A DNA stretch of 64,000 nt from Lepidodermella squamata (lineage: Eukaryota; Gastrotricha). The notes below the pieces were generated by a model. That model made no database searches and was not told the origin of the DNA. It saw only the letters and a list, made by a program, of their open reading frames with translations. Shown in pieces: positions 56,001-64,000 of this stretch. A program made the translations under genes and the position numbers. The stretch is taken from the NCBI GenBank assembly GCA_047495785.1, contig JBLDXI010000024.1, positions 5,394,001-5,458,000 on the forward strand, written 5' to 3'. Every line of letters starts with the position of its first letter. Positions within the stretch are counted from its first letter, which is position 1.

Positions 56001-57808
56001 CGCTAGCTAGCTCATTCATTCATTCACTCGCTCGCTCAATTCTCCTCATCCAAATAAGTAAGTAAGTAAGTGAACTCAACCAAGTACTTACCATGAGCAC
56101 TTTTAACACGTTGAAAGCCAGTGACACAATGGTTCGGTTCCAGTGCGCCTGTTCCTTCGAGATCCGATACTGTTCAATACACAAACAAACAACAATTGTT
56201 GAATTAAACAATTAGAGACTATATAACAAATGAAAAGCTGGTGCGCGGACCTCTTACGCCGAATCAGCCATCACTATCAATTAGCAATTGCAATTATCAG
56301 TATTTCCTATTTCGGTTAATTGACACAATCTAGAAACTTGGTCAGCAGTTCATTTACTCAACAGGTGTCGAAAAGGTTCAACACTTGAGTAAAATCGCAT
56401 TAACATCCAAGAAAAAAGTAACAATTGACTCGCTGACTGATTCGGTCATTGAAGGATGTGAAAACGTGCGAATAAAACTTACGAGAGATGGAAAGATGAT
56501 GGGCATTATCACCGTAATGTTCTCCTCCACCAACGACAGCAACTGAAAACAGCAAATGAAATGCATAAAAACACACTATATAGACAGCATTGAACGTACG
56601 TATTCGTTGTTGAAGAGGAAGAGCGCGCGCTCCGAGACCTGGAAGTGCGGCGACTGCATGCAGCGCGCGATCATGCCGAACAGCTCGACCATGATCAGCT
56701 TGAACTGCGTCGCGTCGACGATCTCGAGAATCTCCTCGAGCTCGCCTAGAAACATCACCTCTTTGCGCGAGCACGTCTTCGGCCAGTAGCGGAGCACGCT
56801 GCGCACGACCGGCTCCGTGAGCGTCGCGTCCTTCTCCAGGAACTGCACCACGCAGTACGTGAGCTGCGCGTGGAAGAACGCCAGCGAGCGCGCCGTGTGC
56901 AGCGGCAGCAGCACCTTTATCAGAAACTGCTTGTGCTCCGCTTTCAGCGGCAGCGCGAAGCCGTTGATGATCGAGCCGAGGATCTCCAGCAGCTCGCCGA
57001 CCCCGTTGAACTTCTCCGTCTCGTAGACGAAGCGCAGGAAGATGTTGTTGATCTGCTTGCGGATGAACGCGCGCAGCCCCAGGAACTTGCCGTAGATGCG
57101 GTGCAGCACCGTCTTCAGGTAGTCGCGTTCGCGCGGGTCCTCGCTGTCGAACAGCTCCAGCACCTGCAACACGAACTTCTGGTCCAGGTACCGCTTCGCC
57201 ACGTTCGGCTGGAACTCGGGCGACTCGAGGAAGCGCAGGAACAGCTCGTACACGAGTTGCAGGTGCGGCCACGCCAGCTCCAGCTCCGGCTCGTCCTCCT
57301 CCGGGTCAAAGTCCTGCATCTCGACGGGCGGGAGGGCGCGGAACACATTGACACTAACCATCTTCACCACCTCCGGGTACACCGCGTCCGACAGCACGCC
57401 CTTGTTCGTGCCGATGTAGTCGATCAGCTCGTTCAGCACCGCCCGCTTCACCTCCTTGCTCTTCACGTCCGTCACCGCGTCGCTGAAGTCGAACAACACG
57501 CAGCACTGCTGCAGCTTCCGCACCAGCAGCTCCACCTGCTCGCTCGCCGACGCGTCCTTCAGCAGCGGCAGCGGCGTCAGCTCCGTGTGCGTGCTGTTCG
57601 AGAAGCGTGACGTCGACCCGCCGCCGTGCGACATGCCCTTGCCCTTGCTGCGCCCCGGCACCTTCAGCGGGTCGCCCTGCTCCTTCTTCATGTACGTATC
57701 TAGGAAATCGCCCGGTGCCTTCTCCACTTGCGACGAGTGCAACGCCGCCTGCGACGGGCCGTGACTCCCCGACGATGGCCCGTGCTTACTACTACCCGTT
57801 AATGACAT
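53011..57808 (-). CDS. PPP2R5: PP2A B56-family regulatory subunit
   Basis: Exons 56600-57808, 56483-56542, 56092-56169, 53978-54434 and 53011-53156; 1950 nt, 649 aa. B56 subunits bind the PP2A A/C core through HEAT-like repeats and select substrates carrying LxxIxE motifs. The conserved core is plain: [124 protein letters not shown], and an [15 protein letters not shown] end. [10 protein letters not shown] has two extra residues against the usual RISKEHWN. A C-terminal extension of more than 100 residues, rich in Gln, Ser and Gly, ends LNKRVK. Introns 3 and 4 are large (1657 and 821 bp) and full of trinucleotide repeats. A 5'-UTR exon upstream is possible. Confidence 0.93.
54435..56091 (-). 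other. Repeat-rich intron of the B56 gene
   Basis: 1657 bp between the exons ending VLKVLM and starting DMNTALF. It contains several (TAG)n/(AGT)n runs (about 55145-55163, 55431-55449, 55556-55580), (CAG)n runs (near 55260-55276 and 55796-55811) and (CAT)n near 55757-55775. No nested gene supported. Confidence 0.6.
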
Positions 57809-58980
57809 AACGATAATGTTGCTGATGCTGCTGCTGATGGTCTCAGCAACAATGACAATAATAATAACAACCTAGTCAACTTGTCTGTTGCCGGTCCAGC
57901 TCAAGGCCAGCCTCTTTTAATCACCTATAAGAAGAAAATAAAACAGAGTAAAAAAAGCACCATTCACAACAGACTTCCTAGACAGAAGAAAGCGTATATA
58001 AGATTGAAGATATGCGTTATGAGATTGAAATTCAGCAAGCAATACACTTTTTACTTTTGGTCTTTCATCGGGATGACAGATGGATATATAAGCCCAACCG
58101 CCACTAACCCGACGATACGCTTGGGCATCGGTTAGGCAAGTTTGACAAGAGTCACCTGGTGAGCTTTTACACGAGCCTCGTGGTGCAATAAACTAGAGAA
58201 TTAGTTGAACCAATTCTACCATATTCCGTGGCGTCTTGGTTGCACGCATGCTCTCAGGATGGCTGTCCCGTGTCCCGCACAACGTACAACTCACTTTCGT
58301 TCTCTTCATCAAAGGTCCAATAAATCGCAGCTCGGCTATTTTTTAAACCTGAAATGGCTGTGGAGCTCTCATCATCAATGGGACTCTTTATTTTCCCGTG
58401 TTTAGCATTTAGCCTAAGCTTCGTTGGCTTCGTCAACAGGCAACAGGAGACGAACAGTTCTTAATGTAAGTATGCTACATGTATATGATAAATGGTAGTG
58501 GATATTTTCGACTAGAAATAACTCTACATCTTCCACTCCTGTTCCTGGAAACTGGAAATATCATGCATGACATTGAAGTAATAAGTCAAGTTATCTTCAG
58601 CCACATTAACAGAAAAAATTGGAAAATGGCCTTCAGGTAACCTTGAAAGTTAAGAATCCTGTTAGAAGTTGAAACAATGTTTACAAAGTAAATTTGTGTA
58701 GGTAGAGATGTTGTCGTCGGGTAATAATTTTGTCCTTTGCCATTGCCATTTGTCCCGGCGCCTAGCGGGGTTCGGAATTCTTCAACGAACCGTTCACACA
58801 TGCAGTGTTTTACCCACAGGCTTCCGAAATCCAAAAACCGGCTCCCCATACGATCAACCATGTAACCACTTAATTTCTGATAACATTCCTAAATTATTAT
58901 TCCACAAATTAGGAAATTTTAAAATTAAAGCAACGCAAATTATAGTAAAATACAAAATTAAAAAGGTCAAAATGTATTTC
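57809..58980. other. Intergenic stretch upstream of the B56 gene
   Basis: About 1.2 kb, AT-rich, no gene or structured repeat recognised; contains the B56 promoter. Confidence 0.4.
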
Positions 58981-58999
58981 CAGTTTTGAGTGGCGTCCA

Positions 59000-59440
59000 T
59001 AGCTACGACAGCACTATCTCTGCTACCCTTTGAAGTTGCGTTCGACACCATTGATCGCAACAAGCCGATGTCTATACTTCAATAAATCATCGACGACTCG
59101 GAACTGGCACTGATACACCTTCTACTCAAGGATATGAAGCTTGAAATTTCGTTCGGCAAAGCGGCTGATAGTATTGAAACGATTATCGGAAGCCCAGGGA
59201 GCCCAAGGAGATTCGCTCTCACCTGTTCTATTCATCATATACCTCGAAGCAAGTTTGAGAGCTCTCAGGGCTGCTCTGCCTCAGCCGACCGAAGAGCTCA
59301 CATACGCTGATGACACGGACTGGATCACCAGCAACATGGATAAGGCCGATCTTATCGGAGAAACCACAGCAGCGAAACTAGCGTCTGACAACCTGCTCGT
59401 CAACAAAACAAGAAGGAGTTGGTCAACTACGGTCTGATCC
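59000..59440 (+). mobile_element. Degenerate non-LTR reverse transcriptase fragment
   Basis: Translations in two frames give RT pieces: FEVAFDTIDR (motif A), DDSELALIHLLLKDMKLEI, then after a frameshift AQGDSLSPVLFIIYLEASLRALR (motif B) and ELTYADDTDWITSNMDKADLI (motif C, catalytic YADD retained). An in-frame stop and the frameshift show it is dead. Both ends are lost. Confidence 0.8.
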
Positions 59441-59971
59441 CCGTATATCCCTTGCCTTCAATACCGCAATCAATAAACAGCACCGAAGACGTCACTCTCC
59501 TGAAAGATGCTGCTGCAGATCGCGAACGTTTGAAAGCTGTGGTGAAACTCGCGGCATCCTCTGCTATGCAGTGAAATGTTTTAATTAACTACTACTTGAG
59601 TTCGAACTTTTTCTTGCGGTTTTCTGCAACCTCTTTCGTCTATTATACGGGGTGGTGATCCTAAGCTCCTTAACCACACCTTAATTCCTCAAGTACTAAA
59701 AGGTTGGTCTTCCTCTGATATTTTCAAAGTGTTACTGAAAAGGATTGTGGCAATGAAATCCGGTGTATGAAAACATGTAATATCTGTCTAACCGTAGTAT
59801 ATGAAATTATAATATTTGTATCATTTAGATAATAAAGTTTTTATTGCGTTTTTCGGGTGCCAAAGCGTCCAATTGTTTATTTTGTATGATTGCTTTTTCC
59901 TTGCTCATTTCAGCTGCATTCGGCAGATTTCACCGCTTCGACGACTCACTTGCCGTGGCCTTGAATACGAC
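59441..59971. other. Stretch between RT fragment and tRNA cluster 2
   Basis: No gene seen; may include unrecognisable retrotransposon remains. Confidence 0.35.
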
Positions 59972-60044
59972 GGGGGATTAGCTCAAATGGTAGAGCGCTC
60001 GCTTAGCATGCGAGAGGTAACGGGATCGACGCCCGTATCCTCCA
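59972..60044 (+). tRNA. tRNA-Ala (AGC)
   Basis: Acceptor GGGGGAT/ATCCTCC with the G3-U70 alanine identity pair, anticodon loop TTAGCAT, and a complete T-arm whose loop reads GATCGAC. Not present in cluster 1. Confidence 0.88.
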
Positions 60045-60121
60045 CAATTTTTTCTGCGTGGGGAAACGGTTTCTACGCCGATAAATGAGACGTAGGTCCT
60101 GATATTCTAGCTGTCATCATC

Positions 60122-60192
60122 GGCTCAGTAGCTTAGTGGTAGAGCGTCTGCCTAGTAAGAAGAAGATCGAGGGTTCGATCCCCCCTGAGCCT
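60122..60192 (+). tRNA. tRNA-Thr (AGT)
   Basis: Acceptor GGCTCAG/CTGAGCC, anticodon loop CTAGTAA, T-arm GGGTTCGATCCCC. The anticodon stem TCTGC/GAAGA has one mismatch. Not present in cluster 1. Confidence 0.82.
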
Positions 60193-60275
60193 GGTCTTAG
60201 GTGAAATTTTTGAAAATAAATCCACGCAAATTCGCAGTCAGTTTTTATGTCGCAGGCGTGGAAATCATAAAAACG

Positions 60276-60347
60276 TTCCCTGACCGGGAATCACACCCGG
60301 GCCGCCGCGCTGAAAGCGCGGAATCCTAACCAGTAGACCATCAGGGA
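60276..60347 (-). tRNA. tRNA-Glu (TTC)-like, cluster 2, probably damaged
   Basis: Paralogue of 18618-18689. The B box/T-loop reads GGGTGTGATTCCC in place of GGGTTCGATTCCC, and the D-loop has CTACTGG in place of CTAGTGG. Both internal promoter boxes are affected, so it is likely decaying although the stems remain. Confidence 0.7.
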
Positions 60348-60442
60348 GATGATGACAACAAGACCGCTGGACGTTGTGTTCATTCATTCAGTCTGACATT
60401 CAGCGCTTGCTTTTTGCACGTCGTCACAGGTAAAAATGCGGT

Positions 60443-60514
60443 GGGCCCGTTCGGGAATTGAACCCGAGACCTCTCGCACCCGAAGCGAGAATCATACCCC
60501 TAGACCAACGGGCC
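60443..60514 (-). tRNA. tRNA-Pro (CGG), cluster 2
   Basis: Matches the cluster 1 copy at 18781-18852; intact. Confidence 0.93.
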
Positions 60515-60589
60515 GGTGCTACGCTACCGCTAGGAAGGTTCTACCTAAGCGTTCGTAGTGGCACTTGGGGTTACCAAAAACGTGGGGCA

Positions 60590-60662
60590 CGCCGAGACCC
60601 GGGATCGAACCAGGGACCTTTAGATCTTCAGTCTAACGCTCTCCCAACTGAGCTATCTCGGC
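60590..60662 (-). tRNA. tRNA-Phe (GAA), cluster 2
   Basis: Matches the cluster 1 copy at 18932-19004, including the G discriminator; intact stems. Confidence 0.92.
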
Positions 60663-60735
60663 TGTTATGTACAGAAGTGGTAAAGTTGATGCTTCGATTG
60701 CTCATTGCAGGCTGTTATAGTTTGATTACAAATTG

Positions 60736-60752
60736 CGCTCCTGGGTGGGCTC

Positions 60753-60792
<40 letters not shown>

Positions 60793-60809
60793 AATTGCGC
60801 CACAGAAGC
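60736..60809 (-). tRNA. tRNA-Asn (GTT), cluster 2
   Basis: Full 74-nt gene: acceptor GCTTCTG/CAGGAGC, anticodon loop CTGTTAA with the stem intact, T-arm GGTGGTTCGAGCCCACC. The cluster 1 copy lacks six bases here. Confidence 0.93.
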
Positions 60810-60982
60810 TCACGGCAGGCGGAACTAGCAGGAGGCTAACGATTCGCCAAGGTCTGCGATCTTGGGTCCAGTTCGATATGCAGTCATTAGAGTAGCGGAC
60901 GCGATTTTATCCTTTACAGCCTTTACAGCCGACAAGCTTTTGTATGATACACCAGATTAACATCACCTCACCCCTCACTCGA

Positions 60983-61068
60983 CCCGCGATAGCTCAGCTG
61001 GTAGAGCGGAGGACTGTAGATGCAACGCAGCTATCCTTAGGTCGGTGGTTCAAGTCCGCCTCGCGGGA
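60983..61068 (+). tRNA. tRNA-Tyr (GTA) with 13-nt intron, cluster 2
   Basis: Same sequence and intron as the cluster 1 copy at 19353-19438. Confidence 0.93.
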
Positions 61069-61145
61069 TCGATGACTTTTTCAGCTGATAAGCAAGCGAA
61101 TTCGGTTATTTTCGAGCCTCGCAGAAGCTTTGCCATCTTGGATCA

Positions 61146-61220
61146 GGCCCGTTGGTCTAGGGGTGTGATTCTCGCTTTGGGTGCGAGAGGTCTCGGGTTC
61201 AAATCCCGGATGACGGGCCC
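61146..61220 (+). tRNA. tRNA-Pro (TGG)-like with 3-nt insertion, cluster 2
   Basis: Paralogue of 19516-19587, but three extra bases separate the T-stem from the acceptor stem (CCCGGATGACGGGCC). This would misplace the acceptor helix, so function is doubtful. Confidence 0.7.
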
Positions 61221-61267
61221 AAGCTTTTTGATTTAACTAAGCTGAAGCGGCGGGAAAAGGCACATGC

Positions 61268-61292
61268 AATAAATAACCTTGAGCATGTAATG
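61268..61292. repeat. Left target-site duplication of LINE insertion
   Basis: Perfect 25-bp direct repeat with 61941-61965. Cluster 1 has one related single copy (CCTTGAGCGCATGTAATG) at the matching place, showing the unoccupied state. Confidence 0.88.
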
Positions 61293-61940
61293 TCCTTTAT
61301 GCGGTCATTGCTAAGTACATCTTCCATGAAAAGCGGCCTGTCTTCGCCTGTTTCTACGAGTTTAAAAAGGCCTTTGACCGTGTACCGCACGACATCTTAC
61401 TACGCAAATTGAGTAAAATCGGCGTTTCAAGGCATTATCTGTTTGTATTAGCTGACATCTACAGCGACAATAAGGGCGGCCGAATGAGAGTCGAAGGTCC
61501 ATCGAAGAGCAATTACTTCAAGATGGAGCTCGGAGTCAAACAAGGCGACGTTCTCTCCCCTCTCCTGTTTGCACTCTTGGTCTGTTATCTGCGCAACTAT
61601 CTAGAAGCGAAAATCGACCCGGAGATATACCTTGCGGACAACAAGACGCTTCCCGATATACAATTCGCCGGCGACACCACTACCCTAGCTCTGAAGGCCC
61701 GAACACTACAGCTAATGATGGTCGAGGTTGCGAACTATGGTCGGGAAATTGGGCTTGAATTGAATGCTAAATAGTAGTATTCTGTCAGAAAAGAACTCAA
61801 AACCTGCGGGATTTAAATGACTACTTCTTCATTGATGGGACGAAGATCGAAGTCGTTTGGGAGTTCGTCTATATGGGTATCCCTATCTGCTACAACCTCA
61901 AATCACTACTGAAGTTGTTAAAGTCTGGGGATTTAATAAT
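61293..61940 (+). mobile_element. 5'-truncated non-LTR retrotransposon (LINE) fragment
   Basis: 648 bp encoding part of a reverse transcriptase: FKKAFDRVPHDILLRKLSKIG (motif A region), MELGVKQGDVLSPLLFALLVCYL (motif B) and FAGDTTTLALKA, where FAGD replaces the catalytic YADD. The frame ends at 61774. The 3' end is an AAT-repeat tail. It lies between tRNA-Pro and tRNA-Gly of cluster 2 within the 25-bp target duplication, a signature of target-primed reverse transcription. Confidence 0.85.
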
Positions 61941-61965
61941 AATAAATAACCTTGAGCATGTAATG
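61941..61965. repeat. Right target-site duplication of LINE insertion
   Basis: Second copy of the 25-bp direct repeat at 61268-61292. Confidence 0.88.
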
Positions 61966-62101
61966 CTGTCCCGGACAAGCGCCTTTTCGTGATGTGCCTG
62001 CGCCTTTTTTTCTTACCTTCCAAATTGTACATTTTCGTTCGTTTTATCTGGAAAAAAGGACAAAATAAAAAGCTTTTCGTTTCGTTTTCGCTATCATAGC
62101 G

Positions 62102-62172
62102 GCATCGGTGGTTCATTGGTAGCATTCTCGCCTGCCACGCGGGAGGCCCGGGTTCGATTCCCGGCCGATACA
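62102..62172 (+). tRNA. tRNA-Gly (GCC)-like, cluster 2, damaged
   Basis: Paralogue of 19672-19742. The acceptor now has a C-A mismatch (GCATCGG/CCGATAC) and box A reads TTCATTGG in place of TTCAGTGG; A to C in the D-arm too. Probably decaying. Confidence 0.7.
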
Positions 62173-62270
62173 AGCGGCCCTGTTTTTGCATGAAAGCTTT
62201 GAGCGGCTCCAAGCGAAAAATGAAACGCTGAAATTCAAAAGCACTGACAACAGACTCCATCTCACCCAAA

Positions 62271-62345
62271 TCCTTGGTAGTATAGTGGTTAGTATCCCCG
62301 CCTGTCACGCGGGAGACGTGACAGATTCGATTCCCTGCCAAGGAG
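62271..62345 (+). pseudogene. Broken tRNA-Asp (GTC), cluster 2
   Basis: Paralogue of 19839-19910. The 5' T-stem CCAGGG is replaced by GTGACAGA, adding three bases and destroying T-stem pairing. The rest is intact. Confidence 0.8.
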
Positions 62346-62417
62346 TCAGCTTTTTACATGCGGCATGTGGATTTCAAGCAAATTTATTCAGTAATAAAGT
62401 GCAAAAATGTCGATTGC

Positions 62418-62490
62418 CGCCCGATGTGGGGCTCGAACCCACGACCCTGGGATTAAGAGTCCCATGCTCTACCGACTGAGCTAACCGGGC
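62418..62490 (-). tRNA. tRNA-Lys (CTT), cluster 2
   Basis: Matches the cluster 1 copy at 19981-20053; intact. Confidence 0.93.
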
Positions 62491-62580
62491 TTAGCCGACA
62501 TAGCTGGTGACTGGGGCAGGTTCAAAGGCCAAAAGCAGGCATGCGACACGAGTCAGAGACAGAGAGTGTTTAAAAACACT

Positions 62581-62648
62581 CGAGGCTGAGTCGAACCTGG
62601 AATCTTCTGATCCGTAGTCAGACGCGTTGTCCATTGCGCCACAACCCC
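62581..62648 (-). pseudogene. Broken tRNA-Arg (ACG), cluster 2
   Basis: Paralogue of 20133-20205 with five bases missing on the 3' side of the T-stem, so the T-arm cannot form. Confidence 0.85.
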
Positions 62649-62689
62649 ACGGTGTTGCTTTAGCATCAAATCGTGGATCGTGATACGTA

Positions 62690-64000
62690 CTTTAATTTCC
62701 TTTAATTTCAGGCATCACAAAACCACCGGAGAAACTCGACGGTCATTCATTGATTACTTGATGGTACCTCAATATTTAAGAAAAAGCATTTTTGCCTGCG
62801 AAACAAGAGAAGATGCGTGTTTAGGCCCTGATCATTTTTTAGTATGCGCGCGAATGAGGTTCGAACTTGACCACAAACCAGATGAAGTTGAAGAGGCATG
62901 GCGCACGGCTCATGAGCGGCTAGAACAGCCGACATTTTCTTCTAAATTAAAGCGGGCAATGGACCAAAAATTGATTGGTATAGATGAGACAACTTCAGCT
63001 GAAGATGTGTGGCTAAAACTAAAGGCGCTTGAGTCGGAAACGGCGAATATTTGTGGTAAAAAGCGGGTAAGGAAAAGCGGTAAACGAACTAGATGGTGGG
63101 GCAACAAAACTAGAAAAAAAGCAGCGACAAAAAAGCGGAAATTTAAATTGTTCGCGAAGGAGAGAAAACGCTTAGATAAACTTGGCGTTGCTGCTAGTGA
63201 AGATTTAAATAAATTATGGAACGATTACGTTGAGGAGCGTAACAGCGAAAAGAAAGTCATAAAATAGGCTAAGGACGATGTCAAAAAGGAATTTGGAAAT
63301 AAGTTTTATGCTCTCAGAGATAAGCCTCAGGAAGCACAGTCGCTCTTTTGGCATCTGGTCGCATCTCTAACCAAAGGTTCGGGCAAACACGACTATAAAT
63401 TGGTGATTGAGGACGAAAACGGGAATATTTTATCCGACAAAATTCAAGTAGCTGACAGATGGAGACGGTATTTCATGGGAGTCGTAGATGGCGTAGAAAT
63501 ATTAGCTGGCGAAATAAATAAATTAAATGAAAATTTTGAATTCACTAGTCAATGCGAAGCGCGCGTCTTGAAATCAATAACACGCGACGAGATTGAGCTT
63601 GCTATTTCAAAAGAAAAATTAGGAAAATCACCCGGTCTCGATGAAATTAGATTAGAAATGCTCAACGCGCTACAAAATTCGAAAAGTGAATGGCTAGAGT
63701 CTCTCTTTAATAAAATATGGGCTGAAAAACGCGTTCCTGATGATTTTCTGAATTTAATTCTGATCCCAGTGCCAAAAAAGGGAGATTTGAATAAGTGCAA
63801 TAATTACCGCGGCATAAGTCTAATTAGTATCGTTGCAAAATGCTACGCGCGAATTCTTGAAAAGCGGTTTCGGGATGAAATAAATATATAACTGGAAGAA
63901 TTTCAACATGGTTTTATGCAAAACAAAGGCACGGGTGACTGCACTTTCATATTAAGGCAAATCATGGAGAAAATTATTGAATTTAACCGGAGCATTTCTA
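62690..64000 (+). mobile_element. Non-LTR retrotransposon ORF2 (endonuclease end and RT start), with stops, cut by right edge
   Basis: One reading frame runs from about 62690 to the edge, interrupted by in-frame TAG at 63265-63267 and TAA at 63889-63891. It encodes the end of an APE-type endonuclease (TRRSFIDYLMVPQ, GPDHFLVCARMRF), a basic linker (KKRKFKLFAKERKRL) and the start of the RT (LGKSPGLDEIRLEML, VPDDFLNLILIPVPKKGD, NYRGISLISIVAKCYARIL, EEFQHGFMQNKGTGDCTFILRQI). It begins right after tRNA-Arg of cluster 2. There is no frameshift over 1.3 kb, so it is fairly young, but the stops make it inactive as read. Confidence 0.88.

Noticed and set aside
56870-57610. Long plus-strand open frame opposite the PP2A B56 gene
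   Set aside because: Antisense of a GC-rich conserved exon; composition is almost only Gln, Leu, Arg and Val, and nothing matches a family.

Overview
The window is eukaryotic nuclear DNA from an animal, most likely an invertebrate. The evidence is spliced protein genes with GT-AG introns (many only 50-60 bp), a goosecoid-class homeobox gene, ELAPOR, ataxin-10, a PP2A B56 subunit, temptin and sushi domains, nuclear tRNA genes (one with an intron), a tRNA-derived SINE and non-LTR retrotransposon fragments. I cannot fix the phylum. I rebuilt exons by hand from splice sites, reading frame and family similarity. In every complete multi-exon model the summed exon lengths divide by three; none has been checked against transcripts.

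Layout. 1-12.7 kb: a cluster of secreted sushi (CCP) proteins. It holds a left-edge fragment, a temptin plus nine-CCP protein, a chymotrypsin-fold serine protease, two medium and two small CCP proteins (the small pair head to head), and a tandem pair of unrecognised small cysteine-rich secreted proteins. 13.9-17.7 kb: the last exon of a TPR protein, a hAT-type MITE with an 8-bp target duplication, and an intronless galactokinase. 18.6-21.2 kb: 16 tRNA loci, two of them broken. 21.6-24.8 kb: two diverged 106-aa PLAC8-family genes in opposite orientations, one carrying a foldback element in an intron, then a SINE. 25.3-30.6 kb: ELAPOR. 32.6-36.1 kb: a gene whose single reading frame joins ataxin-10 to GDP-D-glucose phosphorylase 1 (GDPGP1) and that has two homologous alternative 3' terminal exons. 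37.3-38.5 kb: a Tctex-type dynein light chain. 40.1-42.5 kb: goosecoid. 42.5-47.9 kb: a gene-free, repeat-rich upstream region with clustered homeodomain-type sites. 47.9-49.4 kb: a Gln-rich coiled-coil protein. 49.4-53 kb: gene-free microsatellite-rich DNA. 53.0-57.8 kb: PP2A B56. 59.0-64 kb: degenerate reverse transcriptases and a second tRNA cluster.

The second tRNA cluster repeats ten consecutive tRNA loci of the first in the same order and orientation about 41 kb away. The two copies have decayed at different members: Asn is broken in copy 1; Arg, Asp and probably Gly and Glu are damaged in copy 2. A 5'-truncated LINE flanked by a perfect 25-bp repeat split copy 2 after the duplication.

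The strongest candidates for something undescribed are the ATXN10-GDPGP1 fusion with duplicated terminal exons, the temptin-sushi protein, the sushi family with a conserved Cys-ending tail, and the paired cysteine-rich secreted genes beside it.
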